The position numbers and the translations under genes are program-made. From assembly GCA_963971575.1 (NCBI GenBank), contig OZ020620.1:39904924-39968923 (forward strand): a stretch of DNA of 64,000 nt, read 5' to 3'. The stretch is from Liopterus haemorrhoidalis (taxonomy: Eukaryota; Arthropoda; Insecta; Coleoptera; Dytiscidae). The notes under the pieces were generated by a model. That model did no database searches, was not told where the DNA came from, and was given only the letters and a program-made list of their open reading frames with translations. Positions 1 through 10,714 of the stretch are shown here, piece by piece; the stretch's first letter is position 1; each line of letters opens with the position of its first letter.

Positions 1-527
1 AACCGTCGAAACAGTGGATTTCTGGAGGCGATCCGGCTCCAAAGAAGGCGAAGATGGTGAAATCGGCCGGCAAGGTGACGGGCACGGTTTTTTTGGGGAT
101 TCACGAGGTATCATCCACATTCACTACTTGGAAACAGGACAAACTATAAATGGCGATATTATGCGTTGTTATTGGACTGGTTGAGCGAAGAAATTAAGAA
201 AAAAGCCCACATTTGGCTAAGACGAAGTGCTCATCTATCAAGACAATACACGGGTGCACACTTGTGCACTTTCAATGGCGAAAATGCATGAATTACGCAT
301 GAATTGTTGCCACATCCACCAGATTTGGCCCCCAGCGACTTTTCCTGTTTCCAAATATGAAGAAATGGCTCGCCAGAAAAAGATTCAAGTCGAACGAGGG
401 GGTTATCGCCGAATTAGATGCCTATTTTGAGGGCCTTGCGGAATCTTACTTTTTGGATGGGTTGATAAAGTTGGAGAAACGCTGGGCGAAGTGTATCGAG
501 CTAGACGGAGACTATGTTGATAAAAAT
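1..527 (+). pseudogene. mariner transposase, C-terminal fragment (broken)
   Basis: This is the C-terminal part of a mariner (Tc1/mariner, DD34D) transposase, cut off on the left by the window edge. Around 228-262 one frame reads LIYQDNTRVHT, which corresponds to the second catalytic Asp block (DNAxxH). It is followed by an HPP..APSDF-like third Asp block near 315-345, but in a different frame, and then by KKWLARKRF and a GLAESYFLDGLIKLEKRWAKCIELDGDYV tail (357-525), which matches the mariner C-terminus in order and spacing. At least two frame changes and an in-frame stop show that it is dead. The last coding residues are cut by the family B repeat starting near 528. The element resumes after that repeat and ends near 1561 in a TIR-like end. 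Family assignment is confident, subfamily is not. Confidence 0.85.
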
Positions 528-1500
528 TTATGTGAAGTGTGAATTTTCACACATTTCAGGATTTTGCAGGTATTTAATAACTGAATGATGATTATTTGGG
601 ATGCCAAAACAAATTTTATGTCAAAATATTTTTTTATGAATTTTAATTCGAATGCCTAATACCATTATTTAAGTTTGTGCAGTCTTTTTTTTACATAGCA
701 AGGTTCATTAATATTTTGAAAATTGCGCCTATGGCTTCTATTGGTTGCTTAAATCATTAGCCCCGCCCTCTGATTTCGTATACATCAAACAGAATTAAAT
801 TATAATTTCAACACTTCCCACTGCTTATTAAATTTACGCTTTTAAAAATTAAATGCAACATTTACCAAAATATAACTAGAATTTTGACAAAATAATTTAA
901 ACAAAAGCAAGATAATAGAATAATTTAAAGAAAACTGCAAAAAAAAACAAAAAAATTAAAATTGACAGGATTCTAACTCTAGTTTGCAAGTTACCTGCTT
1001 GACAAATTAGAAAACCAATGACTAAACGCACATCGCTATGAGCGCTGACGTATTAACTTGGTTACATAGCGAATTAAATATTTAACATATTTTGGTTAAA
1101 AACACAAAAAATGCATTATTTCCCGAAAACATAATCTGATCAAAAATTCCTGTTGTACTATTTCGGTTCACACCAATATACATTACTTAGAATTTTTTTA
1201 CATTTTTAGTTTAAACCATCTGGGCCACAGGGTGTGGGACAAAATTTTTTTTGCACAATTTTGGCAAAAATAACCTGAAAATAATTTAAATTGCAAAAAT
1301 AAAAATTTGATCGTTAATCCACGTACTAAGGGCTTTCATTTGATACACTACTCAAAATTTAAAAAAAATATCAATATTAATTTCAACTCTCTAGGTTTAG
1401 CCGTTTGGCTACAATTTTTACCGAACAGACAGATAGACAGACAGACAGACAAAATGACGGTATAAGGGTTTTTTGGTCATACCTACAAAACCCTAAAAAT
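528..1500 (-). mobile_element. Helentron-associated-like repeat, family B copy 1
   Basis: The left end carries the palindrome GTGTGAATTTTCACAC (537-552) and then CAGGATTTTGCAGGTATT. The right end reads ATACCTACAAAACCCT, so the subterminal inverted repeat is AGGGTTTTGYAGGTAT, with the hairpin outside it on one end only. A short CAGA microsatellite lies at 1425-1450. Between conserved AT-rich blocks (about 960-1065) sits a tRNA-like module in reverse orientation. Six further copies or fragments are in the window. No coding capacity is visible. Confidence 0.75.
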
Positions 1501-1561
1501 GAATCAACCCAAAATAATTTGTTTTTCTATTGCTTTGTAAGGATTTATTGAGCTACCCTCG

Positions 1562-2223
1562 TACTTCAAATAGGTACTTCCTACACAGAGTTAAAGGAAA
1601 CTGCAATAAAAAAAACATTTTCATATTATCTGAATTTATTAGAATTGGCACATATATATTTTGATACAATTTTTTCAACAATTTGGTAATATACAACTGT
1701 TTAAAATTTAAAAAGTATATTTTTATTATGACACACGTGTTTCAGAAATTATTTTGATACTAAAATGTATATTTAGGGCACATTTCAAATAAGAGCAGGA
1801 ATACAGGTATCAGCTACAGAAAACAATTTTGCAACTTGGCTGACAGGATTTGCCCCTTGCACCTTATTCACTTGGCCTTGAACCCTCAGATTATCAATTA
1901 TTTGCAGCGTTTATGTATTAGCCACCAGATGCGCACCCAGTGAGATCTTTTTCGTTATTATTTGAATTTTAGATACTACGAGAGTCATTTTTAAAATAAG
2001 AACCGTTCTGGATTAAAAGTAAACACAACTAACTTTTTTTCAAAATTTTATTGCTACAATAAATTTCGCTATTTTTCGACGTCATACCCGTTCTGCTCGA
2101 GACATTTTTCCGAACGGGCGTTGAATTTGACGACCCCCTAGTCGTAGAAGTCGGCTGCCAGTCCATTTAATCAACTTTTAGTGGATCCATTTAACCAACC
2201 ATACTTTAAGTAGATACTGACAA
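1562..2223. other. unannotated AT-rich stretch
   Basis: No ORF of note, terminal repeat or recognised family was seen. There are scattered homopolymer runs only. Confidence 0.5.
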
Positions 2224-2545
2224 TCAGATCAATTCTGTAAAAAAATTACTGTGTAGTAACGTTACTACAAGATAAAATATTATAAAAAGTATAATGACTT
2301 TCATTCATGATAGTAACTGACCTTGCTCATAGAGACAATTTTAGTTACTAATCAGACCAATTCTGTAACTCTGTTACTATGATAATAGTTACTAAATTCG
2401 TCACTATGAGCAAGGTCAGTTACTATCATGAATGAAAGTCATTGTATTTTTTATAATATTTTATGTTGTAGTAACGTTATTACACAGTAACTTTTAACAG
2501 AATTGATCTGATTATCATAGTAACTGAGTTACAGAATTGGTCTGA
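2224..2545. repeat. interleaved inverted repeats (foldback element)
   Basis: Arms 2224-2332 and 2403-2511 (109 bp each) are near-perfect inverted repeats; both end in the TCAGATCAATTCTGT type of terminus. A second pair, 2352-2386 and 2511-2545, is also complementary and starts with the related TCAGACCAATTCTGTAAC. Because the second left arm lies in the loop of the first pair and its partner lies outside it, the two pairs interleave in a pseudoknot-like topology. No coding potential is seen. It is probably a foldback or MITE-type element with a duplicated end; no target duplication was defined. Confidence 0.75.
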
Positions 2546-3103
2546 ATGTCATAGAGAACAGATCGAGAAACATGTTGAATATTCTTATGCAGTTCGTTAA
2601 TTGAGAAGTGACATTACTGATGGAGGCGCTGTGCTCCAAGGCAATATGGCTGTCGTCACTAGTACTCAGCTGTCAATATGCTAATAGCGAACAAGTTAAT
2701 TTAAGCACAGTACATTTTTATTTTATGAAAATGCGAGTAAATATTTGCGAATTTTTTTAATTTTTCAACGTTACATATTAATCCAGGTTTATAACAGAAG
2801 GTGGGCATCAAATTACAGTATTTGAAGTTTAATTTCAGTAGATTTATTGAAGTGTAATTTGTAGTTGAGCAGGTGTTAAATGCCGGGCACGCAATTTTAT
2901 GTGGTACATCTGAGTGTCGGTCATCTGAATTTACAATATATGTATTCTGTTTGCAAACAAGTGCAATGTGTTCATTGCCTTACGAAATAATATTAGTTTT
3001 AGTTGGACAGGAACAGCTAAAAGTTAAATATGCAACTTGCAGGGGCAAGCATATTAGTGCAGTTTTGTTTATCTGCGACAAATGTAATGAACAAATACGC
3101 ATA
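2546..3103. other. unannotated stretch
   Basis: No recognisable gene or repeat was seen. A 98-codon open frame at 2873-3169 runs into the start of the hAT-like element at 3112, shows no domain and is not supported as a gene. Confidence 0.5.
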
Positions 3104-3111
3104 GCATCAGT

Positions 3112-6073
3112 CAGTGGCGCACCCAGGAATTGGGGGGGGGGGCGGAAGACAAAATTATTTGAATTATGAAAATATATATATACTAGCTGAAAACCCGTGC
3201 TTCGCTACGGTATATTGATGGTCTCATTGGCATAAAATCCGCAGTTTGTTTTTAAACTTGTGTATTGGTAACCTTTGTAACAAAAAATCTAATCGATATC
3301 TCATCTGTTCTTAGAGATATTGAGGAACCCGTGAAAAAACATTTTACTCTTTTTCACCAGATAGGGGTCGAACTTGAAAAAATCATTTCTTAGTGGGTTC
3401 TTACTTCATACTGAAAAATGTACTCTCCGAATTTTTTATTTTTAACAAAAAAATACTAAGTTACCCTTTAGGAGTGAAAGAAAACTGTCAAACTGAGAAA
3501 ACATATATGCCAAAATGGAATGTTATAACTCAACAACCGCTGGAAATACAAAGGGTTCTATAATTCACCCCGAATGTAGATTCACCACTTTAGGGGTTGA
3601 TTAAGATAAAATCCTGAAATACATTTTTCGGCATTTGTATGGGTAATCTTTATAAGCAAAAACCAAGTCTATATCTTATTGATCCTAGAAGATATTAAGG
3701 CATCCTTGAAATCACAATTCCCTCTTTTCACCCTTTAGGGGTGATATTTGTTAAAGGTAAAAAACTGTTAAAACCATTTCGAGACATTTTAAAAAAACAC
3801 AGGAAATACGACGCGATGTATAATCTACCCCGTTTGTAGAATCGCCCCTTTAGGGGTTGATTAGGACGTAATCCTGAAATAAGTTTTTCAGCATTTGTAT
3901 GGGTAATTTTTGTAAGCAAACACCAAGTCGATATCTTATTGGTCCTAAAAAAATTAAGGAATTACTGAAATCACATTTCACCCCTTTTCACCCTTAAGGG
4001 GTGAAATTAAAAAAAAAATTTCAAAATAATTTCGAGATATTAAAAAAAAAAAAACACCTATGTGCCAAAAAGTAATGTTGCAACTAAACGAACACAGGAA
4101 ATACGGCGGGATGTATAATTCACCCCGATTGCAGATCCACCCCTTAAGGGGTTGATTAGGACAAAATCAAAAAATTGGTTTGTCGGCATTTGCAAGGGTA
4201 GTTTTTGTAAGCAAAAACCAAGTCGTTGTCTTATTGGTGTTAAAAAATATTTTGACATAAACAATCCTTGAAATCACATTTCACCCCTTTTCGCCCTTTA
4301 GGGGTTAAATTTAAAAAAGTTGTCAAAACCATTTCGAGATATTTTAAAAAGACGCCTATGTGCCAAAAAAAAACCTTATATCTCAATAAACACAGGGAAT
4401 ACGACGGGATGTATAATTCACCTCGATTGTAGATCCATCCTTTAGGGGTTGATTAGGACCAAATCCTGAAATATATTTTTCGGTATTTGTATGGGTAATC
4501 TTTGTAATCAAAAAGCAAGTCAATATCTTATTGGCCCTAAGAGATTTAAGGAAACCTCGAAATCACAATTCACCCCTTTTCACCCTTTAGGGGTGAAATT
4601 TTAAAAAACTATCAAAACCTTTTCGATATATTTTAAAAAGACACCTATGTGCTAAAAAGTAATATTGTAACTAAACGAACACAGGAAATACAACGGAATA
4701 TATAACTCACCCCGATTGTAGATCCACCCCTTTAGGGGTTGATTAGGACAAATTCCTGAAATAAGTTTTTCGGTAATTGTATGGATAATCTTTGCAAGCA
4801 AACAGTAAGTCCATATCTTATTGGTCCTAAGAGATATTAAGGAATCCTTGAAATCACAATTCACTCCTTTTCAACCCTTAGGGGTGAAATTTTAAAAAAC
4901 TGTCAAACCCGTTTCGAGATATTTTAAAAAGACACCTATGTGCCAAAAAGTAATGCTGCAACTAATGAACACAGGAAATACGACGGGATGTATAATTCAC
5001 CCTGATTGTAGATCCACCCCTTTAGGCGTTGATTAGGACAAAAACCTGAAATATGTTTTTCGGTATTTGTATAGGTAATCTTTGTAAGCAAAAAGCAAGT
5101 CGATATCTTATTGGTTCTAAGAGATATTAAGGAATCCTTGAAATCACAATTCACTCCTTTTCAACCCTTAGGGGTGAAATTTTAAAAAACTACCAAAACC
5201 TTTTCGAGATATTTTAAAAAGACTCCTATGTGCTAAAAAGTAATATTGCAACTAAACGAACACAGGAAATACGACGGGATGTATAATTCACCCCGATTGT
5301 AGATCCACCCCTTTAGGGGTTGATTAGGACAAAATCCTGAAATTGGTGATTCGGTATTTGTATGGGTAATCTTTGTAAGCAAAAAGCAAGTCGATATCTT
5401 ATTGGTCTTAAGAGATATTAAAGAATCCTTAAAATCACAATTCACCCCTTTTCAGCTTTTAGGGGTGAAATTTCAAAAAACTGTCAATACCATTTCGAGA
5501 TATTTTAAAAAGACACCTATGTGCCAAAAAGTAATCTTGCAACAAAACGAACACAGGAAATACAACGGGATGTATAATCCACCCCGATTGTAGGTTCACC
5601 CCTTTAGGGGTTGATTAGGGCAAAATCCTGAAATTGCTTTTTCGGCATTTGTATGGGTAATACTTGTAAGCAAAAACTAAGTCGATATCCCATCGGCCCT
5701 AAGAGATATTAAGGAATTCGTGAAATCACATTTCACCCCTTTTCATCCCTTAGGAGTGGAATTTCGAAAAATCCCTTCTTAGTGGGTGCTTACGTCATGA
5801 AGGGAATATACTCTCCAAATTTCAAGTACCAAGGCCCAGGGGTTCGGGCTGGGCGGTGATGAGTGAATGAGTCAGTCAGTCAGGACACTTGCTTTTATAT
5901 ATATAGATAAAGTGATGACCTAAAAAAAAGGTCCTCACTTCTAAATACAAGTGACGACCTAAAAAAAGGCCCTCATCACTATTTTTAAAATTTTCTAGTG
6001 TTTTTATGTGTTTTTTATTTCCTTCCTTCTTAGGGGGGGGGGGGGCGGTCACCCCTCCCTGGGTGCGCCAGTG
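3112..6073. mobile_element. hAT-like non-autonomous element with embedded tandem-repeat element
   Basis: Ends are CAGTGGCGCACCCAGG (3112) and the inverted CCTGGGTGCGCCAGTG (ending 6073), each next to a G-run or C-run. Flanks GCATCAGT (3104-3111) and GTATCAGT (6074-6081) form an 8-bp target duplication with one mismatch, as expected for hAT. The interior is almost wholly the 3183-5910 element. No transposase was seen. Confidence 0.7.
3183..5910. repeat. tandem array, about 290-bp unit, 8-9 units, with terminal hairpin
   Basis: It begins just after TACTAGCTGAAAA with the hairpin CCGTGCTTCGCTACGG (3197-3212) and ends in a TATATATATAGATA tract after a GTCAGTCAGTCAGG run. The landmark AGGGGTTGATTAG recurs near 3592, 3852, 4147, 4443, 4734, 5024, 5315 and 5605, giving a spacing of 290-296 bp apart from a shorter first interval. 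Each unit has two small palindromes, a CACCCC...AGGGGTG pair and CACCCCTTTAGGGGTTG. The terminal hairpin recalls the ends of Helentron-like elements; whether this is one is inference. Confidence 0.8.
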
Positions 6074-6081
6074 GTATCAGT

Positions 6082-6346
6082 TACTTTTTAACTCAAAATA
6101 TATACCCATGTCCATAACCAAATGTTATCCCAATCTGAACTTAATATTAACTTTCCCTCCATTTTTCTTAAGAAAAGAAAAAACTAAGATGCCTGTCTTT
6201 GTTCTGTTTTGAATGACAGCAAAAAACACTATAATTTGTTCTACTTTTATAGTTTTTCTCAACTTCTATCGAAATTCTAACAAAAATTTAACACTAGAAC
6301 ATATGTAATAAGTTCAAACAGTACTAGAGCGCCTAGTACAATATTT
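6082..6346. other. unannotated AT-rich stretch
   Basis: There is nothing recognisable between the hAT-like element and the mariner relic. Confidence 0.5.
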
Positions 6347-6656
6347 GACCACCAGACTACGTATTCGAGCGTGTCAGTTCTCAATAGTGAAACGTTGTTC
6401 TGCCGAATGTGTGCATCAACAGCTGCTTTCAGATCATCCGTGATTACGGTTACCGGCCAGAACGATCCTGATCATGGATGTTTATTCTTCCACCATTAAA
6501 TAAACGACACCACTTTCTCATATTCCCTTCATTCATCACACCTTCCCCATACACCTCAACGAGTTACCGATGGATTTCGGCAGGACGAGTGTTTTTTGCA
6601 TTTAAAAACCGAATCACAGCCCGTTCTTCGCAATAGGCGAGATTAGTAATGGACAT
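6347..6656 (-). pseudogene. mariner-type transposase, N-terminal HTH fragment
   Basis: Read on the minus strand from an ATG at 6656, the frame gives MSITNLAYCEERAVIRFLNA, then IHR, a stop, VEVYGEGVMN, KWCRLFNGGRINIHDQDRSG and RPVTVITDDLKAAVDAHIRQ. This is the N-terminal helix-turn-helix region of the mariner-type transposases that start with an ERAVIRFL-like helix and carry the GRxNxHDxxRSGRP linker. One in-frame stop is present after the IHR motif. The catalytic domain is missing: after about residue 100 the similarity ends in AT-rich DNA. No TIRs were identified, so this is a broken remnant. Confidence 0.75.
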
Positions 6657-7234
6657 AGCTGATATTACATTGTCGCATAATATCGACTACTTCTGCTAGC
6701 AACTTCAGACTGACTGACAACGTCGGCAAATGATCAGAGAAGGCATTAGTCGGGAAAACGACTGCGGAGAACTATGCGCGGGTAGGATGCGCAAACGGTT
6801 TTTATTTAAAAAATGACTGTCGTATTTATATTTCTGGACAAAGGGCATCCTATCGGGAAGCAAACCAGGACTGTTCTGACCAAACCAAGACATTTGGTCA
6901 GCTTACACTAAATTATAGGTTATTTAAACCATTTTTTTTTTTTTTACAATTGAATTATAGAACTGCCCCAAATATACTAAATATCAATGTAGGCCATTAA
7001 TTTCTCATAAAAAGCACTGAATAAAAAGATTTAAGGAAGGAGGCTTTATGAATTTTTACATACAAATTTTTCTGACGAAAATTATGCCATTCCAACTACC
7101 ATAATGGCTGCCAATATTTTGTTGTTTTCGTTATAAATCATAAATAAAAGACAGGGCTAAAATAGTGTTTAATTATTTTATAATTTAATATAAAATTACG
7201 TATTTAACCTGAAATTTGGCATCTTGTCAAAATG
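6657..7234. other. unannotated stretch
   Basis: No feature beyond A/T runs could be supported. It may include remains of the mariner relic's 5' region. Confidence 0.4.
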
Positions 7235-7242
7235 GTTAGCTG

Positions 7243-8126
7243 TAGAGATGGGAATTTCGGCTCAGTTTGCGGAACCGGATCAGTGGAGGTCGTTCAGTTT
7301 ATTGAGCCGGTTCATTGATCCGGCTCAGTGATCCGGTTAAGTAAACATGTTTTCGAGACACGGGTCGGTCGTTAGTTCGTAGGTAGAACGTCGCTTAGAG
7401 CCGGTCAGTTGTCGGTCGTTCGCTTGTAGGTAGACGTCGCTTAGAGCCGGCTCTTTCTTAGACCCGGTCAGTTGTCGGTCGTTCGCTCGTAGGTAGAACG
7501 TCGCTTAACCCGGTCAGTTGTCGGTCGTTCGCTTGTAGGTAGACGTCGCTTAGAGCCGGCTCTTTCTGAGACCCGGTCAGTTGTCGGTCGTTCGCTCGTA
7601 GGTAGAACATCGCTTAACCCGGTCAGTTGTCGGTCGTTCGCTCGTAGGTAGAACGTCGCTTAGCCCCGGTTCTAATCTAACCTTTTTGAAACAAACAATT
7701 CACTTTATGTAGCTACTGTATTTTAAACCAGATGTGTTAAGTTTATGGCGATGTTTGTTGCCCTTATAAATCGGACATCTGGGATTTGGGCAATATTTTT
7801 AATATTTTTATATAGTATGGTTGTAAGAAAATACAGACTAATCCTATTGGTTTCAAATAAACTGCCCTACAAATTGATGACAATAAATAATACACTTTAT
7901 GATAATACATTACACGCCGAGTTCTCGCGAAGTTCAACATGACATCGATCCAGATCCGGATCACTCCGGTCACGGCTCACAATCGCCCGACCAATCGTAT
8001 CCTTGAAACTTGAAACTATACAGTGAGCCGTGAGCCGGCTCATTTCAATTTGGTGAACCGTGTCACTTTGGTCAGTGTACTGAGTCGGCTCAGTGAGCCG
8101 GTTCGTTCATGAACGACCCATCTCTA
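7243..8126. mobile_element. hAT MITE (TAGAGATGGG family), long copy
   Basis: Termini are TAGAGATGGG and CCCATCTCTA, flanked by a perfect 8-bp duplication GTTAGCTG (7235-7242 and 8127-8134). Both subterminal zones are rich in GAGCCGGCTC-type motifs. The middle-left part (7335-7667) is a tandem array. The short copy at 17984-18313 shares both ends but lacks the array. Confidence 0.92.
7335..7667. repeat. internal tandem repeat of the hAT MITE
   Basis: About six imperfect units contain GGTCAGTTGTCGGTCGTTCG, followed by a variant of GTAGGTAGAACGTCGCTTA. Units alternate between AACGTCGC and ACGTCGC forms and between GCTTGTAG and GCTCGTAG, suggesting expansion of a two-unit block. Confidence 0.85.
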
Positions 8127-8299
8127 GTTAGCTGTACTGCATGTGGACGACCAAGAACACCAAAATGCCAAGACTAAAAGAAAAACTTTTCATTCGTAAG
8201 TATTTTCTATTCATACTATGTAATTGAATTAATGTGATTTTTGATAAATCTCAACATACTCGGTACTTATGGACAATGGCGTACTGTCATAATTTTCTA

Positions 8300-8925
8300 C
8301 AAATAAATTACAGATTTATAACAGTGTTTTATTGATTGTTTGTATCTCTTATCTATAGCTTCTTTTGAAAATATGATTGGTATTTTTTCTTTTTATACTG
8401 ATAAAAATTATTTTAATTAATTGCCCTACGCTACTGTACGGCCGGAAACGCGTTTCTGCCATTTTGGAATACCATCCTGGTCTGTCCAATTAGCATCTAA
8501 AGGGCGTATCACACTAGAGAGCTATCCAAGTTTTATTTTATAAGTCTTTTTCGAGTATTCAAGTCTTCACGTCTTCAGTTATCACACGCGAAACAGGGAA
8601 AAGTAACTTGTTTCTGCGTACATAACGTTAACAATAGATCCATCTCACTTGATCTGACTGAGAGGGCGAGGCCACGCACGCGCATTTGACGACTTGGATT
8701 TCGTCTGTCTTCTAGAGACAGGGGAAATACAACTCGATGTATTTGCTCAGACTTAAAGACCTAGGTTTTTTGTCATGCTATCACACACACAAGACTTCGA
8801 TTCAAAAGCAAAGACTTTAATTTTCCAAGTTTAGACTTGAATAATAACTCTAGTGTGAAAAGGCCTTAAGACTCCTTCCTTTAGTATTTTTATTCAATGA
8901 TACAAACGCATTTCTGTAAATAAAT
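8300..8925. repeat. dispersed repeat copy 1 (occupied site)
   Basis: Sequence 8300-8500 plus 8867-8925 matches 19079-19340 closely (for example the shared segment CCATCCTGRTCTGTCCAATT). Copy 1 is split by a MITE at 8501-8866 and copy 2 is unbroken at that point. Confidence 0.75.
8501..8866. mobile_element. PIF/Harbinger-type MITE (CACACTAGAG family), copy 1
   Basis: TIRs are AGGGCGTATCACACTAGAG and the inverted CTCTAGTGTGAAAAGGCCT. It is flanked by TAA on both sides (8498-8500, 8867-8869), and the paralogous locus near 19277 has a single TAA. A 3-bp TWA target is typical of PIF/Harbinger. A second copy is at 63235-63599. Confidence 0.88.
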
Positions 8926-9166
8926 TTATAAAGCATATTTTATAGATTCCAATTTTTTTCATAATTTGATAATTTATTAACAATAAAGATTTTTAAAAGA
9001 ATATATATGTAATAATGTAAATATTTTTTTCTCAATGTAGGTACTAATTTATGGACCCATATTACTAAATTAAATTTAATAATTAATACAATATTTATAC
9101 ATAAATTAACCTAGATATGTACTAAACACATCTAGAAATATTTTATTTATTATTGTATCTAATGAG
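8926..9166. other. unannotated AT-rich spacer
   Basis: Nothing is recognisable here. Confidence 0.5.
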
Positions 9167-9590
9167 TACAGTCAGCGGCCGCTTAACGTACACAATGCGT
9201 ACACAGATTCCCGTACGTTAAGCGGACGGTATATTTCCGTATAAATACATGTAAATACGATTAATTGGTACATACTTTCGGTCCCTATGTTCATACGAAC
9301 GTACATTTGTTCGTACGAACGTACATTTTTTCATACGAACGTACATTTGTTCGCACGAACGTACATTTTTTTTGTATAAATGACCAATATTCATTGATTG
9401 TTTTGAAGTTATATTTAGGCAAGATATGCGTATGAAGCTTGAGATACAGTGTTACCAACTTCTATCTTTCAATTTTCCCCTGTCGAAGAATCAGTAAATA
9501 CGTCGAACGCAGCCGAATATGTACACGTATTTACGAGTGCTTTTCTGTGTGTGAATACACAGCAGAGTATTCACATGTATTTAAAAAAAA

Positions 9591-10144
9591 ATGGAACTGA
9601 ATATGGACACTGAAGATATTAACGATTTGTTAGAATCACATGCGGACGAACTCACAACTAATGAGTTATTAACACGTTCGCGGACAGTACGGCTATAGCC
9701 GTCCTAACTTTTTTATTCAAATATACAAATGACGGCTGTGGCAGGTTTTAATTCCATTTAAGTATATGAAAACTAGTATAAACTGTCCTATCAGGAACAT
9801 ACCAAACACAGTAAATGTCCTATTATAAACAAAAATCTAAAAAAGTGACATTTTGCAAATCTTATTGTACAAAACTGTCCGCGAACGTGTTAACTGAAAA
9901 AGAAGACCCAAAAACCGAGAACGAAACAACCGAAATGCAACTAAAAACAGTAAGTGGAATATTAGGCAAAGTGGAAGAACTCATTGACACTATCGAGAAT
10001 TCGGACCCGGATATTGATAGAAGTTTCAGTGTTGTTAATAATATACGCAATAGCACCACTTGTTATAAACTTTTATATCAAGACAAAAAGAAAACTGCAG
10101 TACAATTGACAATGGACAAATTTCTAATTAAAAACAACAAATAA
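9591..10144 (+). pseudogene. Tigger transposase remnant split by TTAA MITE
   Basis: The left part starts MELNMDTEDINDLLESHADE followed by LTTNELL, the acidic ESHGEELTNEEL-like motif seen near the C-terminal side of Tigger/jerky transposases. The frame then enters the nested element (9673-9889). Removing it with one TTAA joins NELL directly and in frame to TEKEDPKTENETTEMQLKTV. The remaining frame runs on to a Tigger-like C-terminus (helix ending VEELIDTIENSDPDIDRS and tail QLTMDKFLIKNNK), with a stop at 10142. The DNA-binding domains and DDE core are absent, so the protein was non-functional before the insertion. Confidence 0.85.
9673..9889. mobile_element. piggyBac-like MITE inserted at TTAA
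   Basis: Perfect 16-bp TIRs CACGTTCGCGGACAGT and ACTGTCCGCGAACGTG are flanked by TTAA at 9669-9672 and 9890-9893. A short palindrome ACGGCTATAGCCGT lies just inside the left TIR. Length is 217 bp and it is non-coding. Precise insertion is supported because the interrupted Tigger frame is restored by removing the element and one TTAA. Confidence 0.92.
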
Positions 10145-10714
10145 TAATTTTTTAAGTACTTATTTATTTTTCTAAATATGTTTATTTTATATAATGTATG
10201 GTTCATTTTTATTTTTTCAACATGTATTTATATGTTAGTACTACGTGTTTACTGTTCTATTCGGATTTAAGAAAATATTAGGGGCATTAAATTAATAAAC
10301 TTCAATATCTTGCAAATGATCATTCATGAAAAAAAGTGTAAGAATCTTTTTTTGCAGAAAATTTTAAAATCTGCAAGTTTTATTCAAACAAGTTTTACGT
10401 TAAGTTTATTCTTTCAAAATTAAATACGGTCCCGTTATTTAATAATCGGACATTTTTGTGAATCCGATTATACATTATACATTGTCTGCTATTTCTTTTC
10501 CCTTTTTTTAACCATAAAGTTGCTATATCAATACGAAAACGACGTTTTCGTGTGACGCGATGTACGTTCGCGCGGACAATGTGTACGTTCGTACAAAAGC
10601 GACATTTTCATGTTACGCGATGTATGTTCGTACGGACATAGGATCCGTAATTAATCATGTACGTATCATCGAACGTACGTTACGGGGATGTACGTTAAAC
10701 GAGCGCTGACTGTA

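Larger units (their letters stand above)
1..1561 (+). mobile_element. mariner element relic, right part, with nested family B repeat
   Basis: The transposase fragment (1-527) is interrupted at 528-1500 by a family B repeat. Sequence after it (1501-1561) ends in TTGAGCTACCCTCG followed by TA, a typical mariner right end; the complementary start TACGAGGG occurs on another mariner relic at 28851. The insertion therefore sits between the transposase C-terminus and the right TIR. The left part lies outside the window. Confidence 0.7.
9169..10712 (+). mobile_element. Tigger/pogo-type element, internally deleted
   Basis: TIRs CAGTCAGCGGCCGCTTAACG and (inverted) CAGTCAGCGCTCGTTTAACG are flanked by TA on both sides (9167-9168, 10713-10714), as in Tc1/mariner-superfamily pogo elements. 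Four palindromic GAACGTAC-containing repeats occupy 9290-9370, and related ones lie at 10555-10690 near the right end, candidate transposase-binding sites. The ORF at 9591-10144 keeps only the two ends of the transposase. A TTAA element is nested at 9673-9889. Confidence 0.88.

Noticed and set aside
3728..5445. Repeated 63-72 residue frames MNCDFKDSLISLRTNK... on the minus strand
   Set aside because: They recur because the 290-bp unit recurs. Each stops within the unit, the frames are not joined, and the unit length is not kept in phase, so they are not a protein repeat.
3183..5910. CRISPR array
   Set aside because: Regular repeats and palindromes are present, but the unit is about 290 bp with no unique spacers, and the genome is eukaryotic.
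7745..7973. Two overlapping open frames on opposite strands at 7745-7973
   Set aside because: Both are inside the non-coding interior of the hAT MITE 7243-8126.
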